Under the pieces are notes generated by a model. The model did not search any database. It had not been told where the DNA came from and saw only the letters and a list, made by a program, of their open reading frames with translations. The translations under genes were made by a program, and so were the position numbers. From Paracoccus tegillarcae (GTDB lineage: Bacteria; Pseudomonadota; Alphaproteobacteria; Rhodobacterales; Rhodobacteraceae): DNA of 64,000 nucleotides. Positions 50,165 through 61,669 of the stretch are shown piece after piece (position 1 is the first letter of the stretch; each line of letters starts with the position of its first letter). The stretch spans positions 3,493,001 through 3,557,000 of the forward strand of contig NZ_CP025408.1 in the NCBI RefSeq assembly GCF_002847305.1, read 5' to 3'.

Positions 50165-50497
50165 CTACCCCGTGGGTTTGGCGGTAATTTTGTGATCTCG
50201 CCAGTATGTCTTCGCAAACATAGAAGAAACTTCGTCGGTGGCCGTGTATTTTACCTGAGATACGGAGCCATCCGCAAAACTCGCGCAGCGCTGGCCGACG
50301 CCGTAGTCCCACCGCCTGCCTTCCGCGCAGTACTCGGCCGGGAGGCAGGTCAGAAGATCCACAACGTCATGGTTGACAGTTCGGCACGCCTCCTCTTTAC
50401 GCGGACAGAACTGTGCTTGGGGTTTTCTGGCGGAACCGACAGGTGCGTCATCATAGCGGTTGAAAGAATCGCTGCCGGCCCTTAACCGCTGATGCAA
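50165..50497 (-). CDS. Hypothetical Cys-containing protein, 110 aa
   Basis: A complete frame with five Cys (QFCPRKEEACRTVNHD, then LLTCLPAEYCAEGRRWDYGVGQRC). The Cys spacing suggests a small disulfide-bonded exported domain, but no signal peptide is visible at the given start (MHQRLRAGSDSFNRYDD). The true gene may be 5'-truncated. I do not recognise a family. The reverse strand also has an open frame, but with poorer residue composition. Confidence 0.4.
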   Translation of the reverse strand: MHQRLRAGSDSFNRYDDAPVGSARKPQAQFCPRKEEACRTVNHDVVDLLTCLPAEYCAEGRRWDYGVGQRCASFADGSVSQVKYTATDEVSSMFAKTYWRDHKITAKPTG

Positions 50498-50580
50498 AGA
50501 CCAGATCGTTCACCGAGCGGTTTTGTCTCAGGAATCATAAAACATGCCGGAATTCAGCCGGCAAGAAACAACAGGCATTG

Positions 50581-51606
50581 ATGCTCGACCAAACCCCGAC
50601 TGCCCGCTCTGCACGCGAATGGCTGAGCATCCTCGCACGCTATCGCGAACCATCCACCCCGCGCAGCCTGTTTGAACTGGCCGTGACGCTGATCCCGTTT
50701 TTCGCAATCTGGGCGCTGGCCTGGATGGCGCTGTCGGTCAGCCCGTGGCTGTCGCTGGTTCTGGCGCTGATCAACGGTGCCTTTCTGGTGCGGATCTTCA
50801 TCATCCAGCATGATTGCGGTCATGGTGCGTTTCTCGCCAACAGGAAAGCGCAGGATTGGCTTGGCCGGTCACTGGGCGTGCTGACCCTGACCCCCTATGC
50901 GGTGTGGCGGCGTACGCATTCCATCCACCATGCGCATCACGGGAACCTGGACCAGCGCGGCATGGGCGATGTCATGACCCTGACGATCGACGAGTATCGG
51001 GGGCGCTCGGCCTTTGGGCGGTTTTCTTATCGGCTGTATCGCCACCCGTTCTTTCTGTTTGCGATGGTTCCCAGCTATCTGTTCATCCTTCAGAACCGCT
51101 TGCCGGTCGGGCTGATGTCATCGGGCTGGCGTTATTGGGCATCGGCCATGGGCACCAATGCCGTGCTTGCCGCGATCCTCGGGGTGATGATCTGGTTCGG
51201 CGGGCTGATGCCGGTGCTGGTGATCTTTCTGCCCACCTCTGTTGTGGGTGCAACCATCGGGGTCTGGCTGTTCTATGTGCAGCACCAGTTCGAGGAAACT
51301 CATTGGTCCAAGGGCGAGCACTGGCAGTTGCACGATGCGGCGCTCGACGGCAGTTCGCATTACATCCTGCCCCAGCCTCTGAAATGGTTGTCGGGCAATA
51401 TCGGCATCCACCATGTGCACCACCTTTATTCGCGCATCCCGTTTTACCGCTTGCCCGATGTGATCCGCGATCATCGCGAACTGGCCGAAGCCCAACGCCT
51501 GACCATGCGTGAAAGCTTTGCTGCCGCAAGGCTTCATTTGTGGGATGATGCGCAACGCCGGTTGCTGTCCTTTGCCGAAGCCCGAGCACGCTACGGCATC
51601 GCCTGA
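50581..51606 (+). CDS. Fatty acid desaturase (membrane di-iron)
   Basis: A 341-residue membrane enzyme with the three histidine boxes HDCGH, HSIHHAHHGN and, near the C-terminus, HHVHH. Four TM segments lie in two pairs between them. This resembles omega-type acyl-lipid desaturases. Start is ATG 50581, with AGG upstream. It is the first core gene right of the accessory island. Confidence 0.93.
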   Translation: MLDQTPTARSAREWLSILARYREPSTPRSLFELAVTLIPFFAIWALAWMALSVSPWLSLVLALINGAFLVRIFIIQHDCGHGAFLANRKAQDWLGRSLGVLTLTPYAVWRRTHSIHHAHHGNLDQRGMGDVMTLTIDEYRGRSAFGRFSYRLYRHPFFLFAMVPSYLFILQNRLPVGLMSSGWRYWASAMGTNAVLAAILGVMIWFGGLMPVLVIFLPTSVVGATIGVWLFYVQHQFEETHWSKGEHWQLHDAALDGSSHYILPQPLKWLSGNIGIHHVHHLYSRIPFYRLPDVIRDHRELAEAQRLTMRESFAAARLHLWDDAQRRLLSFAEARARYGIA

Positions 51607-51770
51607 ACGATCCTCACAGAAACCACGTCTGACAAGCCGTAAAGCCGCAAGGCCCCGGCCCAAGGCGTAGCGCGACTGCACAGATCCGAGCAGATCGCCG
51701 CGCCAGTTGGACTGCCGGCAGGACCGGCAGCCGCATTCCGTTTTAGAACGTCAGCGGCACGACCAGCCGG

Positions 51771-53655
<1,885 letters not shown>

Positions 53656-54774
53656 ATGAAATTTGCATTCACAGGCGCCGCGGCACTGCTGATGGGTACG
53701 ACGTCGGTCATGGCCGGCGGCATCGAGCGCGCTCCGCAATCACTGAACGTTCTCTTCGAAGAGGGCAACTATGCCGAGCTCAGCTTTGGCGCTGTCGATC
53801 CGACGATCGAGGGCACCGACGTCCTCGGCGCTGCCACGGGCGATGTCGCGCAGGGCTATGGCTTTGTCGGCCTGGCCTACAAACATCAGTTCAACGCCAA
53901 CCTGTCGGCAGCGCTGATCATCGAACAACCCTTTGGCGCCGACATCCGCTACGCGCCCTTTGACGGCACCAACGGATCGCCCGTGCTCGGCGGAACCAGG
54001 GCGATCGTCGACTCGACCACCTATACCGCGCTGATGCGCTATAAGTGGGAAAACAACTTCTCGGTCCATGGCGGTATCCGCGGATCGCGCGCCAGTGCCG
54101 ACGTGACGCTGGACGGACTTGCATATGGCGGCCCGCCACCCACCGGCATCTCCGGTTACGGCGTCAGCTTCGACGATTCCTGGGGTGTTGGCTACGTTGC
54201 CGGTATCGCCTGGGAAAAGCCCGAAATTGCGGCTCGCGTCTCGCTGACCTACAACTCGGATATCGAGCACGACTTTGATACAACCTACAGCCTGGTTCCC
54301 GGCGTGACGGCGAACACCACCGTCAGCACCCCTGCCTCCTGGACGCTGGAGGGCCAGACCGGCGTTGCAGCCGACACGCTGGTCTTTGGCTCGATCCGCT
54401 GGGTAGATTGGTCGGAATTCAAGGTCATGCCGCCGGGTGTCGGGCCGCTGCCATCCGTTGACCTGGTCGGCCTGGAAGACACGACCACCTTTAACCTTGG
54501 CGTCGGCCGCAAGTTCACCGAGAACTGGTCCGGCTCGGCCTCGTTCACCTATGAAAAGGCTGGCGATGACCTGGTGTCGCCCCTCGCACCGACCAATGGC
54601 CGCAAGGGCATCACGCTTGCCGGGATCTACACGCAGGACAATCTGAAGATCACGACCGGTGTCAACTACACCAAGCTGGGTGATGCGCAGCCGCAAACGG
54701 CTGACACCGCGCGCGCCAGCATGACCGACAGCGAAGCCTGGGGTGTCGGCGTCCGGGTTGGCTACAGCTTCTGA
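53656..54774 (+). CDS. FadL/TodX-family outer membrane channel
   Basis: A 372-residue outer membrane beta-barrel for long-chain fatty acids or other hydrophobic substrates. Signal peptide MKFAFTGAAALLMGTTSVMAG is followed by GIERAPQSLNVLFEEGNYAELSFG, the FadL N-terminal start. Repeated aromatic strands end in the C-terminal signature GVRVGYSF. GAGGAGG is a strong ribosome binding site. A desaturase gene lies about 2 kb away. Confidence 0.9.
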   Translation: MKFAFTGAAALLMGTTSVMAGGIERAPQSLNVLFEEGNYAELSFGAVDPTIEGTDVLGAATGDVAQGYGFVGLAYKHQFNANLSAALIIEQPFGADIRYAPFDGTNGSPVLGGTRAIVDSTTYTALMRYKWENNFSVHGGIRGSRASADVTLDGLAYGGPPPTGISGYGVSFDDSWGVGYVAGIAWEKPEIAARVSLTYNSDIEHDFDTTYSLVPGVTANTTVSTPASWTLEGQTGVAADTLVFGSIRWVDWSEFKVMPPGVGPLPSVDLVGLEDTTTFNLGVGRKFTENWSGSASFTYEKAGDDLVSPLAPTNGRKGITLAGIYTQDNLKITTGVNYTKLGDAQPQTADTARASMTDSEAWGVGVRVGYSF

Positions 54775-54802
54775 TCGCCAACCTCTGACGAACCAACCGA
54801 TC

Positions 54803-54830
54803 GGCCCCGCCCTCACCGGCGGGGCCTTTT
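54803..54830 (+). terminator. Rho-independent terminator of the fadL-type gene
   Basis: Nine-base stem ggccccgcc (54803-54811) with ggcggggcc (54818-54826) around ctcacc, followed by TTTT. Confidence 0.95.
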
Positions 54831-54896
54831 CCTTTGGGCCGCAGGGTATTACCTATGCGAACCAAAGCTAGAAACCTGCCGGTCAGGGGGCGCGTG

Positions 54897-55760
54897 ATGA
54901 TCTATGCCAGCGGACAAGAGTGGCGCGACGCCTCGCAACGGCGGGTCGTGTTGTTCGGCATGTCCGGGCTGGGCAAGACCTATCTGGCCTCGATGCTGCG
55001 CGAACAGGGAAACTGGTTTCACTATTCCGTCGATTACCGCATCGGCACGCGTTACATGGGCGAATACATCTCGGATAATCTGAAACTGGCGGCGATGAAG
55101 GTGCCGCTGCTGCGCGAATTGCTGTTGACCGACAGCGTCTGCGTGTCCAGCAAGATCAGTTTCGACAACCTCGCGCCGCTTTCGACCTATCTGGGCAAAC
55201 CCGGCAGCCCAAGCCGGGGCGGTTTGCCCTTTGACGATTATTGCGAGCGTCAGGACCAGCATCGCACGGCAGAGATCGCCTCGCTGATGGATACGGACCG
55301 CTTCATCCGCCGGGCGTTTGATATCTACGGCATCAACAGCTTTGTCTGCGATACCGGCGGCTCGATCTGCGAAGTGGTGGACCCCGACGACCCCGATGAT
55401 CCGGTGCTGAGCGCGCTGGCGCGTGGCCTGCTGCTGGTCTGGATCAAGGGCAGCGATGAACACACCGCCGAACTGGTCCGCCGCTTCGACCGGGCGCCAA
55501 AGCCGATGTATTACCAGCCCGAATTTCTGGACCGCGCCTGGATCTCTTATCGGGCGGAAAAGGGCCTGACCGAGGATCAGGTGAACCCCGATGATTTCAT
55601 CCGCTGGACCTATGCCCGTGCCCTGGCCCACCGGCAGCCGCGCTATGCCGCGATGGCGCAGCGCGGCGTGACCATTACCGCAGAAGAGGTCCAAAAGGTC
55701 GCCCATCCCGGCGATTTTATCGACCTGATCGCCACCGCCATCGACCGAAAGATCGCCTGA
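54897..55760 (+). CDS. P-loop ATPase upstream of metA
   Basis: A 287-residue protein with Walker A GMSGLGKT (about 22-29) near the N-terminus. AGGGGG precedes ATG 54897. The rest has no motif that I can assign beyond [23 protein letters not shown], a possible Walker B-like/acidic loop, and [20 protein letters not shown]. It is a small kinase- or ATPase-like protein conserved next to metA in Rhodobacterales as far as I recall. It precedes metA by one base, so the two are cotranscribed. An earlier ATG (54855, MRTKARN) is possible. Confidence 0.8.
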   Translation: MIYASGQEWRDASQRRVVLFGMSGLGKTYLASMLREQGNWFHYSVDYRIGTRYMGEYISDNLKLAAMKVPLLRELLLTDSVCVSSKISFDNLAPLSTYLGKPGSPSRGGLPFDDYCERQDQHRTAEIASLMDTDRFIRRAFDIYGINSFVCDTGGSICEVVDPDDPDDPVLSALARGLLLVWIKGSDEHTAELVRRFDRAPKPMYYQPEFLDRAWISYRAEKGLTEDQVNPDDFIRWTYARALAHRQPRYAAMAQRGVTITAEEVQKVAHPGDFIDLIATAIDRKIA

Positions 55761-55761
55761 C

Positions 55762-56691
55762 ATGCCCATCACCCTGAACGAAAGCCTGCCCGCCTACCGC
55801 ATCCTGTCGGATGAGGGCGTCATGGTCATCTCGCCGGGCCGGGCAGAGACACAGGACATCCGCCCGATCCGCATCGGTTTGCTGAACCTGATGCCCAAGA
55901 AGATCCAGACCGAAAACCAGTTTGCCCGGCTGATCGGCGCGACGCCGTTGCAGATTGATTTTCAGCTGATCCGCATGTCGGAACACGAAAGCCGCAACAC
56001 CGCCGCCGACCATATGGAAAGCTTCTATCGCCCCTTCCGGGAGGTCGTGGAGACGGATGAAAAATTCGACGGGCTGATCATCACCGGCGCGCCCATCGAA
56101 CATCTGCCCTTCGAGCAGGTGACCTATTGGGACGAACTGACCCGCGTCTTTGAATGGACCCAGACCCATGTCCACTCGACCATGGGTGTCTGCTGGGGCG
56201 GCATGGCGATGGCGTGGCATTTCAACGGGGTTGCGAAACATGCGCTGGATGAAAAGGCCTTTGGCTGCTTTCGCCACCAGAACCTCGCGCCGGCCAGCCC
56301 CTATCTGCGCGGCTTCTCGGATGATGTGCTGCTGCCGGTCAGTCGCTGGACCGAAATGCGCCAGGACGAGGTCGACAGCAAACCCGGCCTCATCACCCTC
56401 TTGGCCAGCGAAGAAACCGGCCCCTGTCTGGTCGAGGATCCGGCCCGTCGGGCGGTCTATGTCTTCAACCATCTGGAATATGACAGCACATCGCTGAAAG
56501 ACGAATATGACCGAGACGTGGCGGCGGGAAAACCGATCAGCCTGCCACGGAACTATTATCCGAATGACGATCCTTCACAGCAGCCCGCAAACAGATGGCG
56601 CAGCCACGCGCATCTGCTTTACGGCAACTGGATCAATGAAATCTACCAGACCACGGAATACGACATGCGCAAGATCGGCACGCAAGGGTAA
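55762..56691 (+). CDS. metAA: Homoserine O-acetyltransferase, MetA type
   Basis: First step of methionine synthesis, 309 residues of the MetA/HTS fold. The nucleophile is Cys144 (MGVCWGGMA); the catalytic His and Glu lie in [10 protein letters not shown]. The acyl-CoA-specificity position carries Glu113 in [17 protein letters not shown]. By established work on the family, Glu here favours acetyl-CoA and Gly favours succinyl-CoA, so acetylation is predicted despite the MetA name. It is cotranscribed with the ATPase gene. Confidence 0.95.
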   Translation: MPITLNESLPAYRILSDEGVMVISPGRAETQDIRPIRIGLLNLMPKKIQTENQFARLIGATPLQIDFQLIRMSEHESRNTAADHMESFYRPFREVVETDEKFDGLIITGAPIEHLPFEQVTYWDELTRVFEWTQTHVHSTMGVCWGGMAMAWHFNGVAKHALDEKAFGCFRHQNLAPASPYLRGFSDDVLLPVSRWTEMRQDEVDSKPGLITLLASEETGPCLVEDPARRAVYVFNHLEYDSTSLKDEYDRDVAAGKPISLPRNYYPNDDPSQQPANRWRSHAHLLYGNWINEIYQTTEYDMRKIGTQG

Positions 56692-56734
56692 GGCCATCCG
56701 CCCCCCTCGCGCAGCCTCTTTGCGCGGTTATCCG

Positions 56735-57796
56735 TTACGAGGTCGTCGCGCCATAGCGGCTGGACAGGACATTGCTGGCCGCCTCTGCGTCCTTCAATTC
56801 GCCGACGTCATATTTGCCCTTGGCAAAGCTGGACGATTTGCTGATCCGCGCGGACCACAGCGTCTCGATACGCCGCATGATGATCGAGCCGGGCTCACGA
56901 TAGACCGGAGAGGCATCCAGTGTGACCGCATCAAAGACCGACCTGTTCTTGTCCGAGGTATTTCCCCGAGGACCGTTTTTCCCGTAATCCGGATTTGACG
57001 GCAAACCATCAACCGGTCCCAACCTGACCTTGCGCATGCCATCGGAATGCTCTTTGCCGAACCTGTCGAACTGAGCCTGCTCCCAGTAATCGGTGTTCAG
57101 GATATAGGCCGACCACATCATGATCTCGATGTCCTGGGCCAGGGCCGCCGGCTGACTGAACTGGCCGGTATGGCTGGCGCCGGTGAAATAAGAGCTTTTG
57201 CGAAGGACCGCCGCGATCTCTGACTTGACGTTTGACGAGATTTCCTTGTTGTCGCGCACATCCGTGGCGAAACTGGCGGCTGCGTCATAGTGGCGGCCAT
57301 TGAACTCTTGCAGCCGGTTCTTGAGGATCAGGGGGTTTTCGCCCAGACCCTGCAGGCCCGACAGCGGGTTATAGGCCAGAACCGAGGCGATCTTTGACTG
57401 GGTACTGCTTTTGATGTGCTTCTTGATCGCACCATATGTTTCGCCGATGACATAGGCACCGGTATCGGTCCGCAGCAGGCCTGCGACCATACTTGCGCGC
57501 GCCGAGTTGCGCTGCGCCAGCATCTTGGCGGCCTTCGATGCCAGCGATTTGCCCGACACCGCAGCGCCAAGCCGCGCGGTCAGTACGCCGCCGATCGGAA
57601 TGCTGACACCCAGCAAGATCAGATCCGCAATCAGCTCTGCCTCAGCCTGCCGCCGCTTGCTATCGGCGTCCAGCGTGGCGGATACATTGTCATAGGCGGT
57701 CGTATATGCGGTCGACAGCGGCAGCGCCCAATAGGTGTCGTGATTGGTATGGCGGTGCTTCAGATCGTCAAGATACTCGTCAATCGCGTCACTCAC
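56735..57796 (-). CDS. Hypothetical protein, 353 aa
   Basis: Read from GTG 57796 (VSDAIDEYLDDLKHRHTNHDTY) because AAGGGG lies seven bases upstream; an ATG farther up is unlikely. It is mostly helical. One hydrophobic stretch (about 60-90, LIADLILLGVSIPIGGVLTARLGAAVSG) could be a membrane-active hairpin. Further along are KKHIKSSTQSKIASVL and RMRRIETLW-like basic segments. No family is recognised. It is a lone gene between metAA and ppk2; the pattern is compatible with a phage- or toxin-derived orphan, which is inference. Confidence 0.65.
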   Translation of the reverse strand: MSDAIDEYLDDLKHRHTNHDTYWALPLSTAYTTAYDNVSATLDADSKRRQAEAELIADLILLGVSIPIGGVLTARLGAAVSGKSLASKAAKMLAQRNSARASMVAGLLRTDTGAYVIGETYGAIKKHIKSSTQSKIASVLAYNPLSGLQGLGENPLILKNRLQEFNGRHYDAAASFATDVRDNKEISSNVKSEIAAVLRKSSYFTGASHTGQFSQPAALAQDIEIMMWSAYILNTDYWEQAQFDRFGKEHSDGMRKVRLGPVDGLPSNPDYGKNGPRGNTSDKNRSVFDAVTLDASPVYREPGSIIMRRIETLWSARISKSSSFAKGKYDVGELKDAEAASNVLSSRYGATTS

Positions 57797-57987
57797 AGGT
57801 CGACCCCTTATACTTATGATACAAAATGATGCGGACATATCGGCCCTGACCAGCCACATATGTCAACCTCTCAAGCGTGATGTTCGAGTGACGGCCCGCG
57901 CGCGCGGCAATGCCCTTGCCGACAATATCGCGCCGCCCCATACTCGGCCCCAGCATCCCGAACCGGGTAATCAACAAGAGATCAGAG

Positions 57988-58869
57988 ATGGCGAAGACAC
58001 CTGAACTTCCCTTTGTGGGCGATATTACCGACTACCTGGAAAAGGGCGCACCCAAGGATATTCGCAAGGCGATCAAGGATGCGGGCAAGGATGAGATCCT
58101 TGATCCCGGTTATCCTTACGACGAGGAAATATCGAAAAAGGACTACGAGGCGCAGATCGAACAGCTGCAATTGCAGCTTGTGCGGATGATGTATGACGTG
58201 ATCGGCAAGGGCAAACGTGTGGTGGTCCTGTTCGAGGGGCGCGATGCCGCCGGCAAGGGCGGAACCATTGAACGTGTGCGCGAAAACCTGAATCCGCGCT
58301 CGGCCAATATCATCGCCCTGCCCAAACCGTCCGAACGAGAGGCCGGGCAATGGTATTTCCAACGCTATGTCGATCACATGCCCGCCGCCGGTGAAATCGC
58401 GCTGTTTGACCGCAGCTGGTACAACCGCGGCGTGGTCGAGGACGTGTTCGATTTTGTGACCGACCAACAGCGCGAACAGTTCTTTCGCCAACTGCCCGAT
58501 TTCGAACGGCTGCTGGTCGATGACGGCATCATTCTGGTCAAGCTGTGGCTGAACGTGGGCCGCGCCGAGCAGTTGAAACGCTTTCTCGACCGCGAGAAGG
58601 ACCCGCTGAAACAGTGGAAGCTCAGTTGGATCGACGTCGAGGGGCTGAAGAAATGGGACGAATATACCGACGCCATCCGCGAGACGCTGTCGCTGTCGCA
58701 TTCACCCGTCGCGCCGTGGACGGTGATCCGCTCGGATGACAAGAAACGCGCCCGCATCGCCGCGATCCAGACGATCCTGAATGCGGTCGATTATGCCGGC
58801 AAGGACAAGAAGGCCATCGGCCGGATCGACCCGCTGATTGCCGGCGGGCCCGAGTTGCTGCTGGTATGA
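57988..58869 (+). CDS. ppk2: Polyphosphate kinase 2
   Basis: Transfers phosphate between polyphosphate and nucleotides, 293 residues. Walker [15 protein letters not shown] (83-96), the lid [22 protein letters not shown], and Walker [14 protein letters not shown] are present. The PPK2 signature [22 protein letters not shown] follows. ATG 57988 begins [12 protein letters not shown]. It is translationally coupled to the next gene (ATGA). Confidence 0.95.
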   Translation: MAKTPELPFVGDITDYLEKGAPKDIRKAIKDAGKDEILDPGYPYDEEISKKDYEAQIEQLQLQLVRMMYDVIGKGKRVVVLFEGRDAAGKGGTIERVRENLNPRSANIIALPKPSEREAGQWYFQRYVDHMPAAGEIALFDRSWYNRGVVEDVFDFVTDQQREQFFRQLPDFERLLVDDGIILVKLWLNVGRAEQLKRFLDREKDPLKQWKLSWIDVEGLKKWDEYTDAIRETLSLSHSPVAPWTVIRSDDKKRARIAAIQTILNAVDYAGKDKKAIGRIDPLIAGGPELLLV

Positions 58870-59711
58870 TCCGTGCGGCCCTGATCTGGTTGGCGCTGGC
58901 CCTGCCGCTGGCCGCGCAGGATCTGCCTGACTGGCAACATACCAGCATCAATGATTTCGCGCAGTTGCTCAGCAATGAAGACACCCGCATCATCGACGAG
59001 GCGCTGATCGCGCTGCAGGGCGATACCGGCGTTCAGGGCACGGTCGTCACACTCATTGATCGGGCGCGTCATGGCGGCACTGACGGTCTGGAACCCTTTG
59101 CCAAGCGGCTTTTCAACGATTGGGGCGTGGGCGAGGCAGACCGCAATGACGGCTTCATGCTGCTGGTCCTGCGCGACGACCGCGAAATGCGGATCGAACT
59201 GGGCGCGGGCTATCCCGGCGCGGCTGACAACGCGGCCCGCGCGATTATCGACAACGATATTCTGCCGGCCTTTCGCGCGGATGAGATGTCGGCGGGCATC
59301 CGCGACGGCACGCTGGCCATCATCGACGACATCGCGCGTCCGAATGCCGCCGGAATGGGCTTTGACGGTCCCTCGGACACGCGGGATCCATTGGGATGGT
59401 TACTGCCGCTGGGCGTCTTCGGTGTCTTTGGCCTCGTCGGTTTCAACATCCTGCGCAGCATCTGGCGGCGCATCCAGCTGGGCCGCCGACCCTGCCCCAA
59501 TTGCGGCGGCAGCGGCTTGGTGCAGGAATCAGAGATCATCCAGCCCTCGGATGACAGCGGCCGCGCAAGCCAGGTCATGTGGACGCGCTGCAAGATCTGT
59601 CAATGGACCAGCCCGCGCAGCGAACCCCGACCCGTCCGCCGCCGCAGCGGACGCAGCGGCAGCTTCGGTGGCGGGCGATCTTCGGGTGGGGGCGCATCAG
59701 GGCGCTGGTGA
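58866..59711 (+). CDS. TPM-domain (YgcG-like) exported membrane protein
   Basis: A 281-residue protein. Signal peptide [18 protein letters not shown] is followed by a TPM domain (about 20-150, [21 protein letters not shown] and [25 protein letters not shown]). One TM segment (about 180-197) precedes a Cys-rich CPNCGGSG...CKICQW zinc-ribbon-like segment and a Ser/Gly/Arg tail ([16 protein letters not shown]). YgcG-like proteins lie in the envelope and are implicated in repair/assembly. Coupling to ppk2 is notable. Confidence 0.85.
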   Translation: MIRAALIWLALALPLAAQDLPDWQHTSINDFAQLLSNEDTRIIDEALIALQGDTGVQGTVVTLIDRARHGGTDGLEPFAKRLFNDWGVGEADRNDGFMLLVLRDDREMRIELGAGYPGAADNAARAIIDNDILPAFRADEMSAGIRDGTLAIIDDIARPNAAGMGFDGPSDTRDPLGWLLPLGVFGVFGLVGFNILRSIWRRIQLGRRPCPNCGGSGLVQESEIIQPSDDSGRASQVMWTRCKICQWTSPRSEPRPVRRRSGRSGSFGGGRSSGGGASGRW

Positions 59712-59773
59712 AACAGGCTGGCTTCTGACAGTTTCAGCCAAACCGACAACACCACAGACAGGAAGGATCAGCC

Positions 59774-60517
59774 ATGCAACTCAAAGGCAGTCGCGCCATC
59801 GTCACCGGCGGCGCATCGGGGCTGGGACAGGCCACCGCCAGCTATTTCCGCCAGCAGGGTGCAGAGGTCACGGTTCTGGATCGCGACGAGGCCGGCAAGA
59901 CCGCCGCTGACGCCATCGGCGCGCATTTCGCGCAAACCGACGTCACGGACGAGGCCAGCGTTCAGGCCGCCATCGACACCGCGGTCAGCGCCATGGGCGG
60001 CATTGATATCTGCGTCAATTGCGCCGGCATCGCCACCGGCGAAAAGACCGTGGGCCGCGACGGGCCGCATGCGCTGGACAGCTTTGCCCGCACCATCCAG
60101 ATCAACCTGATCGGTACCTTCAACGTGCTGCGCCTCGCCGCTGTCAGCATGGCCGGAAATCCGGGCGATGAGAAAGGCGTCATCGTCAACACCGCCAGCA
60201 TCGCCGCCTTTGATGGCCAAAAGGGACAGGCCGCCTATGCCGCATCCAAGGCCGGCATTGCCGGGATGACGCTGCCCGTCGCCCGCGATCTGGCCGGACA
60301 GGGCATCCGCATCTGCGCCATCGCGCCGGGCATTTTCGCCACCCCCATGCTGCGCGGCCTGCCGCAGGATGTGCAGGACGGGCTGGCCGCCGAGGTGACC
60401 TTTCCCAAACGTCTGGGCGAGCCCGAAGAATTCGCGCGGCTGGCCGGTTTCATCGTTGAAAGCCCCTATCTGAATGGCGAGGTCATCCGCCTCGACGGTG
60501 CGCTGCGAATGCGCTGA
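59774..60517 (+). CDS. Short-chain dehydrogenase/reductase
   Basis: A 247-residue Rossmann oxidoreductase. NAD-binding [14 protein letters not shown] (about 12-25), the NCAGI motif, Ser in [10 protein letters not shown] and YAASKAG (Tyr-x-x-x-Lys) are present. The C-terminus [22 protein letters not shown] is like 3-hydroxyacyl-CoA dehydrogenase type II (HSD17B10-like) enzymes, which suggests a beta-hydroxyacyl-CoA or steroid-like substrate. GGAAGGA precedes ATG 59774. Confidence 0.92.
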   Translation: MQLKGSRAIVTGGASGLGQATASYFRQQGAEVTVLDRDEAGKTAADAIGAHFAQTDVTDEASVQAAIDTAVSAMGGIDICVNCAGIATGEKTVGRDGPHALDSFARTIQINLIGTFNVLRLAAVSMAGNPGDEKGVIVNTASIAAFDGQKGQAAYAASKAGIAGMTLPVARDLAGQGIRICAIAPGIFATPMLRGLPQDVQDGLAAEVTFPKRLGEPEEFARLAGFIVESPYLNGEVIRLDGALRMR

Positions 60518-60577
60518 ACGCTTGCGCCGAGGCGCCACGCGGCATAGCGTTTCGGGACCAACAGGAGGTAATGACCA

Positions 60578-61615
60578 ATGCGTCTTTTCACCACAGCAGC
60601 CGTCATCGCACTGGCTGCTCCGGCTTACGCGGCCGACCCCGAACTGACCGTGTTCGACTGGGCGGGCTTCGAGGTGCCGGGAATTTTTCAGGGCTATATC
60701 GACCAGCATGGCGACAGCCCGACATTTGCCTTTTACGGCGACGATGACGAGGCGTTTCAGAAACTCGCATCCGGCTTCAAGGCAGATATCGCCCATCCCT
60801 GCAGCCAGATGGTCTCGAAATATCGCGACGCCGGTCTGATCGAGCCATGGGACACCGCGCGCATCCCCGAGTTCGAGCATATCGACAAGCGGTTTCTGGA
60901 ATCGGAAACCTTCGTGGATGACGAAGGCGTCTGGTACATCCCCGCCGATTGGGGCGTGACCGCGGTCGCCTATAACACCGAAAATGTCACCGACGAGGAC
61001 GTGGCGACCCTGCAGGTCTTCAACGATCCGAAGTTTCAGGGCCGCACCTCGCTGCCCGACAGTTCCGATGACGTCTGGGCGCTGGCCTATCTGGCAACCG
61101 GCGTGACCGACTGGACCGAAGTGACCGACGAACAATTCGCCGCCGCCGCCGAATGGCTGCGCGCCGCGCATCAGAATGTCGCCGCCTATTGGGCCGACCC
61201 GGCCGAGATGAGCCAGTTGATGGGCTCTGGCGCCGTCGATGTGGCCTGGTCCTGGAATGACGGCGTGGTCTATCTGCGCGGTGATGACTATCCGGTCGGA
61301 TTTCAGCGAGAAGCCACCGAAGGCTCCTCGACCTGGTTCTGCGGCTTTATCAACCTCAAGGATGGCCCCGGTTCCGAGGACAAGGTCTATGACTTCGTGA
61401 ATGCCTGGCTGGCACCTGGCTCGGCCCAGGCATTGCTGGACAATATCGGCTATGGCCAGTCCAACACCAAGGGGATGGAGACGATCAGCCCCGAGGCCCG
61501 CAGCGAGGCTGGCATCGGCCCCATCGACGCGCCGGTCCTGTCCCAGACCCCCAATGATCCGGCACAGCGCGAAAAACAGCTGGCCGAATTCGAAAAGATC
61601 AAGGCCGGTTTCTGA
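60578..61615 (+). CDS. ABC transporter periplasmic solute-binding protein (PotD/F-like)
   Basis: A 345-residue protein with signal peptide MRLFTTAAVIALAAPAYAA. The mature start ELTVFDWAGFEVPGIFQGYIDQ is typical of family 1 polyamine-type binding proteins; YIPADWGVTAVAYNTENV and DVAWSWNDGVVYLRGDDYPV follow. Strong GGAGG ribosome binding site. No permease or ATPase genes adjoin it, so it must work with a transporter encoded elsewhere. Polyamine specificity is not proven by the sequence. Confidence 0.9.
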   Translation: MRLFTTAAVIALAAPAYAADPELTVFDWAGFEVPGIFQGYIDQHGDSPTFAFYGDDDEAFQKLASGFKADIAHPCSQMVSKYRDAGLIEPWDTARIPEFEHIDKRFLESETFVDDEGVWYIPADWGVTAVAYNTENVTDEDVATLQVFNDPKFQGRTSLPDSSDDVWALAYLATGVTDWTEVTDEQFAAAAEWLRAAHQNVAAYWADPAEMSQLMGSGAVDVAWSWNDGVVYLRGDDYPVGFQREATEGSSTWFCGFINLKDGPGSEDKVYDFVNAWLAPGSAQALLDNIGYGQSNTKGMETISPEARSEAGIGPIDAPVLSQTPNDPAQREKQLAEFEKIKAGF

Positions 61616-61650
61616 CCGGACACGAGGGCCAGGATCCGACCTGATAGGCT

Positions 61651-61669
61651 GGGGGGCGTATCGCCCCCC
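61651..61669 (+). terminator. GC hairpin after the solute-binding protein gene
   Basis: Perfect 8-bp stem ggggggcg with cgcccccc around tat. No T-run follows, so it may be a weak terminator or an mRNA-stabilising hairpin. Confidence 0.6.

Noticed and set aside
43127..50497. A retron or prophage within the island
   Set aside because: No reverse transcriptase, msr/msd-like structure, integrase or phage structural gene can be seen.
53740..54816. Minus-strand 358-aa frame opposite the FadL-type gene
   Set aside because: It is a shadow of a GC-rich gene; the plus strand has signal peptide, ribosome binding site and terminator.
54831..54896. SAM-II riboswitch upstream of the metAA operon
   Set aside because: The conserved SAM-II loop sequences are absent and the first loop is only three bases.
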